A stretch of DNA of 64,000 nucleotides, from positions 1-64,000 of the forward strand of contig CALFZO010000095.1 of assembly GCA_937952305.1 (NCBI GenBank). The letters run 5' to 3'. Made by a program: the position numbers and the translations under genes. The notes under the pieces are model-generated. The model was not told the DNA's origin. It saw only the letters and a list, made by a program, of their open reading frames with translations, and did not search any database. Source of the DNA: an uncultured Anaerolineales bacterium. GTDB taxonomy: Bacteria; Chloroflexota; Anaerolineae; Anaerolineales; UBA6663. Positions 57,674 through 64,000 of the stretch are shown here, in pieces; position 1 is the first letter of the stretch, and every line of letters begins with the position of its first letter.

Positions 57674-58821
57674 GCGCCCTCCCGAAGCGTGGGCGCTCCA
57701 GCCGCGAAGGCGAGCGTGCCGCGCGTCCACGTGTGCGTCACCTGCAGCGCGTCATCCAGAACGACCAGGTCGGCTTCGCAGCCGGCGGCCAGACGTCCCT
57801 TGCGTTCCAGGCCCAGGATTCGCGCCGGCGTTTCCGACGCCATCTGGACGGCCTCGGCCAGCGAACAGCCCGTGAACGTGATCATGTTGCGCACGGCCTG
57901 ATCCAGCGTCAATAGGCTGCCGGCCAGCGTGCCGTCCGGCAGGCGCGCGGACACGGCGTCGACGATCACGGTCTGGCCGCCCAGTTGAATGCGCCCCGGT
58001 AGCGCCCCCATGGCCGAGATCGCGTCGGTGATCAGGGCCAACTGGTCCGGGCCTTTGGCGCGGTAGGCCAGGGTCAGCGCGGCCGGGTGGACGTGCAGGC
58101 CGTCGGCGATCAGACCGCACGGGATGGGCGCCTCCAGCAGCGCGCCGGCCAGGCCGGGCTCGCGGTGGAAGAGCGGGCGCATAGCGTTGAAGAGGTGCGT
58201 GCCGCAGCCCACGCCGGCCGCGAAAGCGGCCTGGGCCTCGGCGTAGGTTGCGTCCGAGTGGCCGGCGCTGACGACCAGACCGCGCGCACGCAACGCCCGG
58301 ACTGTCTCCAGCCCGCCCGGCAGTTCCGGGGCCAGCGTCACCAGCCGGACAAGCGGGTGGCTGGCCCACGCGCTGACTTCGGCGCAGTCGATCGGCCGGA
58401 GCAAGGCCGGGTTGTGCGCGCCCTTGCGGGCCGGGTTGAAGTACGGGCCTTCCAGGTGGACGCCCAGCACGGCCGCGCTCGCCGCCGTCGGCGCGGCGGC
58501 CGCGATCTCGGCCAGGCGCTGCGGGTAACAATCGAAGGGCGACGTGATCAGGGTTGCCAGAAAAGCCGTGGTGCCGGCGGCCGGCAGGCGCTCCGCCACG
58601 GCGGCCACGCCGGCGCCGTCGGTCGAGAAGTCCCGGCCGTAGGCGCCGTTCAGCTGCAGGTCGATGAAGCCCGGCACGATCCAGCCGTCGACGCGCACGT
58701 CGGCGGCGGGGTCCAGGCCCGGCTCGACGCGCGTGATGATCGCGCCGTCGATCCGGAGGGTGGCCTCGGCGAAACGTCGGCCGGGCAGCAGGGCCCGTCC
58801 CGCAAGCGTGAAGGCGGTCAC
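57670..58821 (-). CDS. nagA: N-acetylglucosamine-6-phosphate deacetylase
   Basis: 383 residues from a GTG at 58819-58821 overlapping the preceding gene's stop (GTGA). Metal-dependent hydrolase: GFIDLQLNGAYGRDFS near residue 65, GVHLEGPYFNPARKGAHN, SAGHSDATYAEAQ, THLFNAMRP and ALITDAISAMG with the catalytic Asp. Deacetylates GlcNAc-6-P to glucosamine-6-P in amino-sugar recycling. No nagB or transporter is adjacent in the window. Co-translated with a histidine phosphatase downstream. Confidence 0.93.
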   Translation of the reverse strand: MTAFTLAGRALLPGRRFAEATLRIDGAIITRVEPGLDPAADVRVDGWIVPGFIDLQLNGAYGRDFSTDGAGVAAVAERLPAAGTTAFLATLITSPFDCYPQRLAEIAAAAPTAASAAVLGVHLEGPYFNPARKGAHNPALLRPIDCAEVSAWASHPLVRLVTLAPELPGGLETVRALRARGLVVSAGHSDATYAEAQAAFAAGVGCGTHLFNAMRPLFHREPGLAGALLEAPIPCGLIADGLHVHPAALTLAYRAKGPDQLALITDAISAMGALPGRIQLGGQTVIVDAVSARLPDGTLAGSLLTLDQAVRNMITFTGCSLAEAVQMASETPARILGLERKGRLAAGCEADLVVLDDALQVTHTWTRGTLAFAAGAPTLREGA

Positions 58822-59186
58822 GGCCGGCCAGCCACGATCATCACTTCGATATCGTCGCGGGCCACCGGTCGGCGGCCCCACGCCCCGGCTGTCCCGCCCC
58901 ACACGCGCTGCCCGCTGAAGCCGGCCGCCCGACACAGACGCGCCAGGTCCTGCGGCAGGTGCGGCTGCTCGCGCACCACCACGCCGGTCACGCGGTCGCC
59001 GCGCCGCGCCAACTCCACCGAGTGCCGGCCGACGCCGCAGCCGAGGTCGAGCAGGGCGCTGCCGGCCGGCAGTTGCAGCCGTTCCAGCAGGAAATCTACT
59101 GCGGCCAGAGTGTTGCGCGTGAATACGTTCTGGAGATTAACGACGGCGTGATGATCGAAGAAAGCCTGCCACGGATTCATGGGCAT
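58818..59186 (-). CDS. SAM methyltransferase with internal deletion (probably non-functional)
   Basis: 122 residues. The first 70 match a class I methyltransferase N-terminus: a DLGCGVGRHSVELARRG SAM-binding loop (about 46-62). The end (LARLCRAAGFSGQRVWGGTAGAWGRRP ... EVMIVA) matches the normal C-terminus of such enzymes. The roughly 120-130 residues expected between (acidic loop, motifs II-III, catalytic strand) are missing at about VTGVVVREQPHL. The frame is preserved. Starts at 59186 or 59180 are possible. It may be a remnant or a SAM-binding miniprotein; GTGA overlap with nagA keeps translation coupled. Confidence 0.6.
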   Translation of the reverse strand: MPMNPWQAFFDHHAVVNLQNVFTRNTLAAVDFLLERLQLPAGSALLDLGCGVGRHSVELARRGDRVTGVVVREQPHLPQDLARLCRAAGFSGQRVWGGTAGAWGRRPVARDDIEVMIVAGRP

Positions 59187-59196
59187 CGTCCAATGA

Positions 59197-60012
59197 TCAC
59201 GTCAACGGCGCCAACTCGGCCGGCAGCGGCTGCGCCGTCAGCCAGGCCCGCACCATGCGGGTAAACAGCTCGGGCGCGTTGAGGTTCCAGTTGTGGTTCT
59301 CGGCCAGGCTGCGCCCCACATCCACGATTACCCCGCGCGCCTCCGGCAGCGCCTTCAGCAGATCGCGGGCAGAGGCGTGCATAGGCGCGTACTCCTGGCG
59401 GCCCACCACCACCAGCACCGGCAGGCGGGCCCGCTCCAGGCCGGGCGGCTGGCGGAAGGCCATGTTCTCGGCAACTACATGCGCGAACGAGTCGGCGGTC
59501 AGGCGCTGGTAGTCCTCCCAAAACTGCGAGAAGTACTGCTCCGGGATTCCGGCCGCGTGGCGCATGTTGAGGCGCGCATACCAGCGGCTGGCCTGGAATG
59601 GTGCCACACCCCAGCGGAAGCTGGCGGCCAGCACGTTGGGCCGGTACAGGCCCGCGAACGGCAGTGGCCGGAGCAGGGCGCTGCTGACGATGGCGCGGTT
59701 GATTAACTCCGGCGCCTGGCTGAGCACGTTCACGGTCAGTTGCGCGCCCAGGGAGAGGCCTACCACGTGGGCGCGGCCGCCGTGAGCGCGCCGCCGGATC
59801 AGGTCGGTAAGGCGGGCGGTGGCGTCGGCCATTGTGAACGGCCCAACTGCCAGGCTGCGCCCCTGTTCCGGGAGGTCCGGGACGAGGCAGTGGTAGTGGG
59901 AGGTGAGCGCCTCCACCTGGGGTGCCCAGTTCCAGCCGGCGCCGCCGCCGCCATGGACAAAGAGGATCGTCGGGGCATCAGCAGGTCCAGACTCGGCGAA
60001 GTAGAGTTCCAT
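59197..60012 (-). CDS. Alpha/beta-hydrolase
   Basis: 271 residues: oxyanion region ILFVHGGGGAGWNW, nucleophile elbow GLSLGA (about 97-102), an Asp/Glu in VVVGRQEYAP and the expected His in AENHNWNL. Cytoplasmic, no signal peptide. Fits the broad esterase/lactonase/epoxide-hydrolase-like group; no specific substrate. First gene of a minus-strand run leading to the methyltransferase remnant, nagA and the phosphatase. Confidence 0.85.
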   Translation of the reverse strand: MELYFAESGPADAPTILFVHGGGGAGWNWAPQVEALTSHYHCLVPDLPEQGRSLAVGPFTMADATARLTDLIRRRAHGGRAHVVGLSLGAQLTVNVLSQAPELINRAIVSSALLRPLPFAGLYRPNVLAASFRWGVAPFQASRWYARLNMRHAAGIPEQYFSQFWEDYQRLTADSFAHVVAENMAFRQPPGLERARLPVLVVVGRQEYAPMHASARDLLKALPEARGVIVDVGRSLAENHNWNLNAPELFTRMVRAWLTAQPLPAELAPLT

Positions 60013-60146
60013 AAGATTGGCCGATGACTATAGCGCGCCGGTCCCGGTTGCGGGGGACAAAGCGCAGACGCTGTCGGGAAATCCCTACCAGAAGCGTCAA
60101 AGTTCCCTGACAGACACGGATTTGGCCCTGGCGTATAGTCCTACCA

Positions 60147-60169
60147 GACTTCAGATGACCTCTGAAGTC
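60147..60169. repeat. Perfect palindrome upstream of the hydrolase operon
   Basis: GACTTCAGA (60147-60155) and TCTGAAGTC (60161-60169) with a 5-nt spacer. Located about 135 bp upstream of the hydrolase start. It is symmetrical as a dimeric repressor site (GntR or TetR type) would be; it could also be a dispersed genomic repeat. Confidence 0.55.
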
Positions 60170-60216
60170 GACCCCCAGCAGACGCCGGGTCCCCGCTCCT
60201 GGCGTTTGCTTCCCTC

Positions 60217-60250
60217 AAACTCCCCTGCTGCCGGAACCGCAGGGGAGTTT
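60217..60250 (-). terminator. Hairpin terminator after the deaminase gene
   Basis: Perfect 12-bp arms AAACTCCCCTGC (60217-60228) and GCAGGGGAGTTT (60239-60250), 10-nt loop, starting 16 bp after the deaminase stop codon. The A/T ends of the stem give a short U tail on either strand, so it may act in both directions. Confidence 0.7.
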
Positions 60251-60265
60251 GCCCTTTAAAGGCCC

Positions 60266-60724
60266 TCAACTGGCCGTGAACTGTGTGTGCACGGCCAGGC
60301 CTTCGGCCTCCAGCACCGGCCCCGTGACCTGCATGGCGCTGTGCAAGCGGGTGAGCACGTCCCGGCACGGCACAGCCCAGTCGCCGCCCACCAGCCGAGC
60401 CAGCGCGGTTGCCGAACAGCTGTAGACCACGCGCGCCACGCCAGCCCAATACAGCGCGCCCGTGCACATCACGCACGGTTCAGTGCTGGTGTACAGCGTG
60501 CTGCGCGCCAGCACCTCGGCCGGAAAGGCCTGCGCGGCCCGGCTGATCAGGTTGAGTTCCGCATGCCGGGTCACGTCGCGGTCGGTGTTGACGGTGTTGC
60601 CGGCGGTCAGGATCACCTGGCCATCGCACACCAGCACGGCCCCGAAGGCATGGTTGCCGCGCCGCGCCGCCTGGACCGCCACTTCCAGCGCCTGCCGCAC
60701 AAAAGCCTCATCGTCGAGTTCCAT
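60266..60724 (-). CDS. Cytidine/deoxycytidylate-type nucleoside deaminase
   Basis: 152 residues with zinc motifs HAELNLI (HxE) and PCVMCTGAL (PCxxC), the signature of TadA/guanine deaminase-like enzymes. GNTVNTDRD and the C-terminal part differ from tRNA-specific TadA; guanine or cytosine deaminase-like activity on free bases is plausible. That would link loosely to the heterocycle operon, but the gene is 6 kb away on the opposite strand. Followed by a hairpin terminator. Confidence 0.9.
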   Translation of the reverse strand: MELDDEAFVRQALEVAVQAARRGNHAFGAVLVCDGQVILTAGNTVNTDRDVTRHAELNLISRAAQAFPAEVLARSTLYTSTEPCVMCTGALYWAGVARVVYSCSATALARLVGGDWAVPCRDVLTRLHSAMQVTGPVLEAEGLAVHTQFTAS

Positions 60725-60758
60725 GCCGGCGGTTCCTTTCCGGGATTGTCGGCGCCGT

Positions 60759-61145
60759 TCAGGCGGCCGTGATTTCGACGTAGACGTTCAGGCGTCTTTG
60801 CAGGCGCCACAGCCAGCGGCGCAGCCGGGCCGCCCAGCCGTACTTGGCCTGGATCTGGTCGGCCAGGTGCGGCCATTCCGGCTCTGGCAGGAAGCGCGCC
60901 ACGCCGTCCAGCGTCGGCCCGAGCAGGCCGCCGCGCGCGTCGCTGGGCGCGAACTGGACGCGCGTCGACGCCCGCAAGCGTTCGGCTGGACCGCTGTCGG
61001 CGGTGGTCCACAGGTACACGCGGTCGTCCAGCAGCAGGAACCACATGGGCGTGATAATCGGCTGCCGGCCGCGGCGATACGTGGTCAACGCGATGTAGCG
61101 ATGATCGCGCAGGATGGCGAAAGTGGGCGGCGGGACGGAAGTCAT
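60759..61145 (-). CDS. PPOX-class flavin/F420-dependent split-barrel protein
   Basis: 128 residues with pyridoxamine-phosphate-oxidase fold features: FAILRDHRYIALTTYRRGRQP, TPMWFLLLDDRVYLWTTADSG and VQFAPSDARGG. Small single-domain members bind FMN or F420 and reduce or oxidise small substrates. No specific function can be given. 34 bp upstream of the deaminase on the same strand. Confidence 0.8.
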   Translation of the reverse strand: MTSVPPPTFAILRDHRYIALTTYRRGRQPIITPMWFLLLDDRVYLWTTADSGPAERLRASTRVQFAPSDARGGLLGPTLDGVARFLPEPEWPHLADQIQAKYGWAARLRRWLWRLQRRLNVYVEITAA

Positions 61146-61254
61146 GGGCGGATCAGCGGCTCCTCAAGTAGAGGGCCTCGCGGCCGAACTGCCTACAGAA
61201 GCGTTGGGCGACGCAGGCCAATCATAACGCAGACCGCGGGCCAGGGTCAGGGTG

Positions 61255-62772
61255 TCAGGCCGGCGCGGACGCCGTCGTTACAAACGGACGCCCGTCGGCG
61301 CGGCAGATCATCTCGAGCACATCCCGGCCGGAGGCGGCCGCCAGCTGCGCGTTGCCGCCCGGCTCCACCCACTGGCCGATCATGTAGAAGCCGCTCAAGT
61401 CGGGCAGGGTCTTGCGCATGCCGGTGCCCATCATCAGCGCCAGCTTGCGCGCGCCCATCGCCCAGCCGTGGATGGCGCCGTGCCAGTTGAGCGTGTAGCG
61501 CTCATACGTGATCGGTGTGGCCACGTCGACGGCCTCCACCTGCGCCGCCAAGCCGGGATAGCGCTCGTCCAGCGCGCCGATGACGGCCCGGGCGACCTTG
61601 TCTTTCTCGGCTGTGTAGCGGTCCGGGTCCTGGCGCAGCGTCGCCCAGTAGCGGTAATCGGCCTCGCACCAGAGCGACAGGCTGGCTTTGCCGGGGTCGG
61701 CCATCGTCGGGTCGAAGCTGTAGTGCTTGACCACGAGCCGCTTAAATGGCCGGTCGCCCAGCCAGATCGGGCGGCGCAGCGGGAAGCTCAGGCTGGGCGG
61801 CTCAGCTGAGAAGTCGCGGGCGACGCCCAGCGAGACCTGCACGATCGACTCGGAGGCGGGCAGGCTCTGGTAGTAGCCGCGCACGGTCTCATTCAAGTAG
61901 TCGTCAGCGAGCAGTTCAAACAGGGTCGTGCGGCCATCGGCGGCCGAGATGACCACCTCGGCCGGGACGACGCGGCCGTCGTCCAGCTGCAGGCCGGTGG
62001 CGCGGCCGGCCTCGGTCAGGATTTTGACGACGCGGGCCGAGTAGTGCACGCGCCCACCCAGCGCCTTGTACCGGCGCGCCAACGCCTCGGCGAAATCCAG
62101 CGACCCGCCAATGGGATAGCCGGCCACCCGGCGGGCGAGCTGGGCCACGGTCATGGCCATCATCAGAAACGGAAAGTCGGGCGGCGTGAACTGGAAGAAG
62201 CTGGCCAGGCCCTCGCGCAGCAGTGGATCACGGAAGCGCGCGGCGAAATCGCGCAAGGTCACGTCTTTCCATTGCAGGAGCGGCCCGACGAAGGGCAGCA
62301 TCATCAGCCCGAGCTGCAAGTTCTCCTGCGGATCGTCGGGCGTCAGATCCACGGGCAGGTCAAAGCGGTCGAAGGCGCGCAGCGCCCGCGCCAGCTCGCG
62401 GGTTGGCCCGGCGTCATCCGGGGCCAGGGCCAGCATGTGGGCTTCGAGCTGGTCGACGTCGGTGTAGAGGCAGAAGGCGCGGCCGTCGGCGCCCTCGTAG
62501 CGCGAGAACTCGTCGTAGTAGTGGATTGGGCGCCCCTCCAGCACGCCCAACTCCTGCCAGAGCAGGTGCGCGTTGAGGCCCGGCGCGGTGCCCACGAGGT
62601 AACGCAGGGCGCCGTCGAAGAGGTAGCCGTGCCGTCGCCACGCCGTGCACAGGCCGCCCGGGATCGTGTGCAATTCAAAGATCTCGGAACGGTAGCCGTT
62701 CATCTGGGCGTAGCAGCCGGCCGCCAGACCGGCCAGGCCGGCGCCGATGATGGCGATCGATTTGTCGGTCAT
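61255..62772 (-). CDS. FAD-dependent oxidoreductase, phytoene desaturase-like (CrtI family)
   Basis: 505 residues. N-terminal dinucleotide-binding motif AIIGAGLAGLAAGCYAQMNG (about 8-27) followed by GGLCTAWRRHGYLFDGA, typical of CrtI/CrtN and retinol-saturase-like proteins. C-terminal FAD motif GFYMIGQWVEPGGNAQLAAASGR. No other carotenoid gene is adjacent, so the substrate may be another polyprenoid or lipid. The ATG lies 180 bp from the cytochrome stop. Confidence 0.88.
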   Translation of the reverse strand: MTDKSIAIIGAGLAGLAAGCYAQMNGYRSEIFELHTIPGGLCTAWRRHGYLFDGALRYLVGTAPGLNAHLLWQELGVLEGRPIHYYDEFSRYEGADGRAFCLYTDVDQLEAHMLALAPDDAGPTRELARALRAFDRFDLPVDLTPDDPQENLQLGLMMLPFVGPLLQWKDVTLRDFAARFRDPLLREGLASFFQFTPPDFPFLMMAMTVAQLARRVAGYPIGGSLDFAEALARRYKALGGRVHYSARVVKILTEAGRATGLQLDDGRVVPAEVVISAADGRTTLFELLADDYLNETVRGYYQSLPASESIVQVSLGVARDFSAEPPSLSFPLRRPIWLGDRPFKRLVVKHYSFDPTMADPGKASLSLWCEADYRYWATLRQDPDRYTAEKDKVARAVIGALDERYPGLAAQVEAVDVATPITYERYTLNWHGAIHGWAMGARKLALMMGTGMRKTLPDLSGFYMIGQWVEPGGNAQLAAASGRDVLEMICRADGRPFVTTASAPA

Positions 62773-62886
62773 TGTCGTTCCTTCCGAAATGGTTCCAGCC
62801 TACCGCCGCGCGCGGCGAGCGGCATCCGTCCCTGGCGCAATCCGGGCCTGGCCGCCTGACCAGGCCGGCCGTGAGCGGGGCTGACG

Positions 62887-62922
62887 AAAACGGGAGCCGG
62901 GCGCACAGGCTCCGACTCCCGT
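62887..62922 (-). terminator. Rho-independent terminator of the multiheme cytochrome gene
   Basis: On the minus strand an 11-bp stem (62912-62922 with 62890-62900, one G-U pair) is followed by TTTT (62887-62890). It is about 30 bp after the cytochrome stop codon. Confidence 0.75.
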
Positions 62923-62952
62923 CTCGGTCGCATCGGTGGAGGCGCCGCCGCG

Positions 62953-64000
62953 CTACGGCCGGATGAGGCCGGTCAGGTCGCCGCGGAGGGCTGCGATGCT
63001 GTCGTAGACGGCCTGCATGACGTACTTGGCGTTGTGGGCGAAGGCGCCGGGGTCCTTCTGGGAGTACTGATAGTTGTAGGCGGCCTTGAGGAGCTCCGGC
63101 GACCAGTTGCCGTTGTAGTTGACGTTGGCGCCCTGGTCGTTCTTGTCCGGCTGGCCGTCGGCGTCCTTGTCCAGGAAAAAGTACGGGTAGGCGGCCGGGC
63201 TGTAGACGAGGCCGGCGCCGTTGGCCGTGGCCTTGGCCTGGATGGCCGCGTACAGGCGTTCCTGGAAGGTGGCGAATTCGGCGGCGATGCCCTCGGTCAC
63301 GTCGCCGTCGCCGTCGTAGTCGGTCGCGGAGACGCGGATGTTGGCCAGATCGGCTTCGCTCTGGACGTTCTTGTGGCAGTTCTCGCAGGTGGCGAGCCTG
63401 ACCTCGAGCTCGTGCGTGGCGTGGCAGTCGACGCACTGGCTCGGGCCGGCCAGGCCGCCATCGCCGTGCGTGAACGGGCCGACGTACTCCTGGCCCGCGT
63501 ACTGGTAGAGGCCGCCGGCGCTGGAGCCGAAGAGGGTGGCCCCGGCCGCGAAGTAGTGCACGTTGCGGAAACTGATGGCCTTATCGACCGTGTTTTCGTC
63601 CTTACCGCTCAACGCGGCGTTGACGGAGGCGCCGGAGTCGCGGCCCTGGTGGCACTCCAGGCACAGGTTGGAGTCGTTGGGCTGGAGCTTGCCGTCGGCG
63701 TCGGCGACGCTGAAGGTCACGGTCTTGCCGGACGGGAAGGGCACGCTGGTGACGGCGTAGCGGTCGGGCCAGTTGGCTTCGTCGTGGCAGGTGGAGCAGG
63801 CGAAGCCGTTGCTGGGCGGCAGGGCGTTGACGCCGGTGGTGGTGACCTGGCCGCGGGCGTTGAACGTGACCGTGCCGCCGTTGTGCAGGAAGTCTGGCAG
63901 ACCGGCCGCGGTGTGGCACTTCACGCAGCCGAAGGGCACAGTGCCGGTGTCATCCCAATCACGGAAGGGCAGGCCGTTGCCGGCGAAGTGGCCGGCGTCC
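62953..64000 (-). CDS. Multiheme c-type cytochrome (partial)
   Basis: C-terminal 348 codons; the frame is open to the right edge, so the start lies outside the window. Five CxxCH heme-binding motifs are visible: CVKCH, CSTCH, CLECH, CVDCH and CENCH. The last 120 residues have no heme motif and contain DKDADGQPDKND- and DYDGDGDVTEG-type Asp-rich loops that look calcium-binding. Likely exported and involved in electron transfer, resembling NrfA-like/octaheme or doubled-CXXCH relatives without being assignable. Additional hemes may be encoded upstream. Confidence 0.88.
   Translation of the reverse strand, partial: DAGHFAGNGLPFRDWDDTGTVPFGCVKCHTAAGLPDFLHNGGTVTFNARGQVTTTGVNALPPSNGFACSTCHDEANWPDRYAVTSVPFPSGKTVTFSVADADGKLQPNDSNLCLECHQGRDSGASVNAALSGKDENTVDKAISFRNVHYFAAGATLFGSSAGGLYQYAGQEYVGPFTHGDGGLAGPSQCVDCHATHELEVRLATCENCHKNVQSEADLANIRVSATDYDGDGDVTEGIAAEFATFQERLYAAIQAKATANGAGLVYSPAAYPYFFLDKDADGQPDKNDQGANVNYNGNWSPELLKAAYNYQYSQKDPGAFAHNAKYVMQAVYDSIAALRGDLTGLIRP

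Noticed and set aside
1..64000. tRNA, rRNA or CRISPR arrays
   Set aside because: No cloverleaf-compatible intergenic segment, rRNA signature or regularly spaced repeat was seen by eye in the gaps between genes.

Overview
The window is a high-GC bacterial chromosome segment with tightly packed genes on both strands. Several traits together suggest a member of the Chloroflexota (Anaerolineae- or Caldilinea-like). These are very large GAF-rich NarL-type histidine kinases, Tat-type lipoprotein solute-binding proteins, an XRE/NB-ARC/TPR regulator, a fadNAE-type beta-oxidation operon and a heme-handling CcmC-like protein. The taxonomic call is inference; no rRNA or tRNA gene is present to test it. 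I saw no CRISPR array, transposase or integrase.

Layout. 1-3370 (minus): a peptide ABC importer, with a permease cut by the window edge, its binding lipoprotein, and a promoter followed by a hairpin/T-tract that looks like a leader attenuator. 4153-16473 (minus): a six-gene signalling operon. It starts with a REC-LuxR-GAF-SpoIIE phosphatase and a NarL regulator, followed by two successive 'solute-binding lipoprotein + giant histidine kinase' pairs, with no ABC permease. 17121-19218: an orphan receiver (plus), a thioredoxin-like protein and a zinc-ribbon/MshEN histidine kinase (minus). 19308-24312 (plus): fadN-fadA-fadE, with a palindrome inside the promoter spacer and a strong terminator. 24409-31398: comM, then a lower-GC block (XRE-NB-ARC regulator, FAD oxidase, small protein) that ends in a second, partial copy of the comM 3' end; this looks like an insertion scar. 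31418-34909 (minus): hydrolase, two-subunit CoA-transferase, SIMPL lipoprotein. 35170-39869 (plus): a 49-residue membrane protein, an ABC exporter and a two-component system. 40405-41748 (minus): an aspartase/fumarase-family lyase.

41796-54278 (plus) is the metabolic centrepiece. It encodes carbamate kinase, a three-subunit molybdenum hydroxylase whose genes are split apart, an amidase, the AllF/AllG/AllH oxamate carbamoyltransferase set, a cyclase-type hydrolase and a hydantoinase/dihydropyrimidinase. Read together, this suggests oxidation and ring opening of a small N-heterocycle to oxalurate, phosphorolysis to oxamate plus carbamoyl phosphate, and ATP formation by carbamate kinase. An aminotransferase and a CcmC-like membrane protein follow.

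56092-62772 (minus): housekeeping and accessory enzymes, including a GNAT protein, histidine phosphatase, NagA, an internally deleted methyltransferase, a hydrolase, a deaminase, a PPOX-fold protein and a CrtI-like oxidoreductase. 62953 to the right edge (minus): the C-terminal part of a multiheme c-type cytochrome.

All motif and repeat statements were read by eye from the sequence. Family names are recognised from motifs, without database searches.
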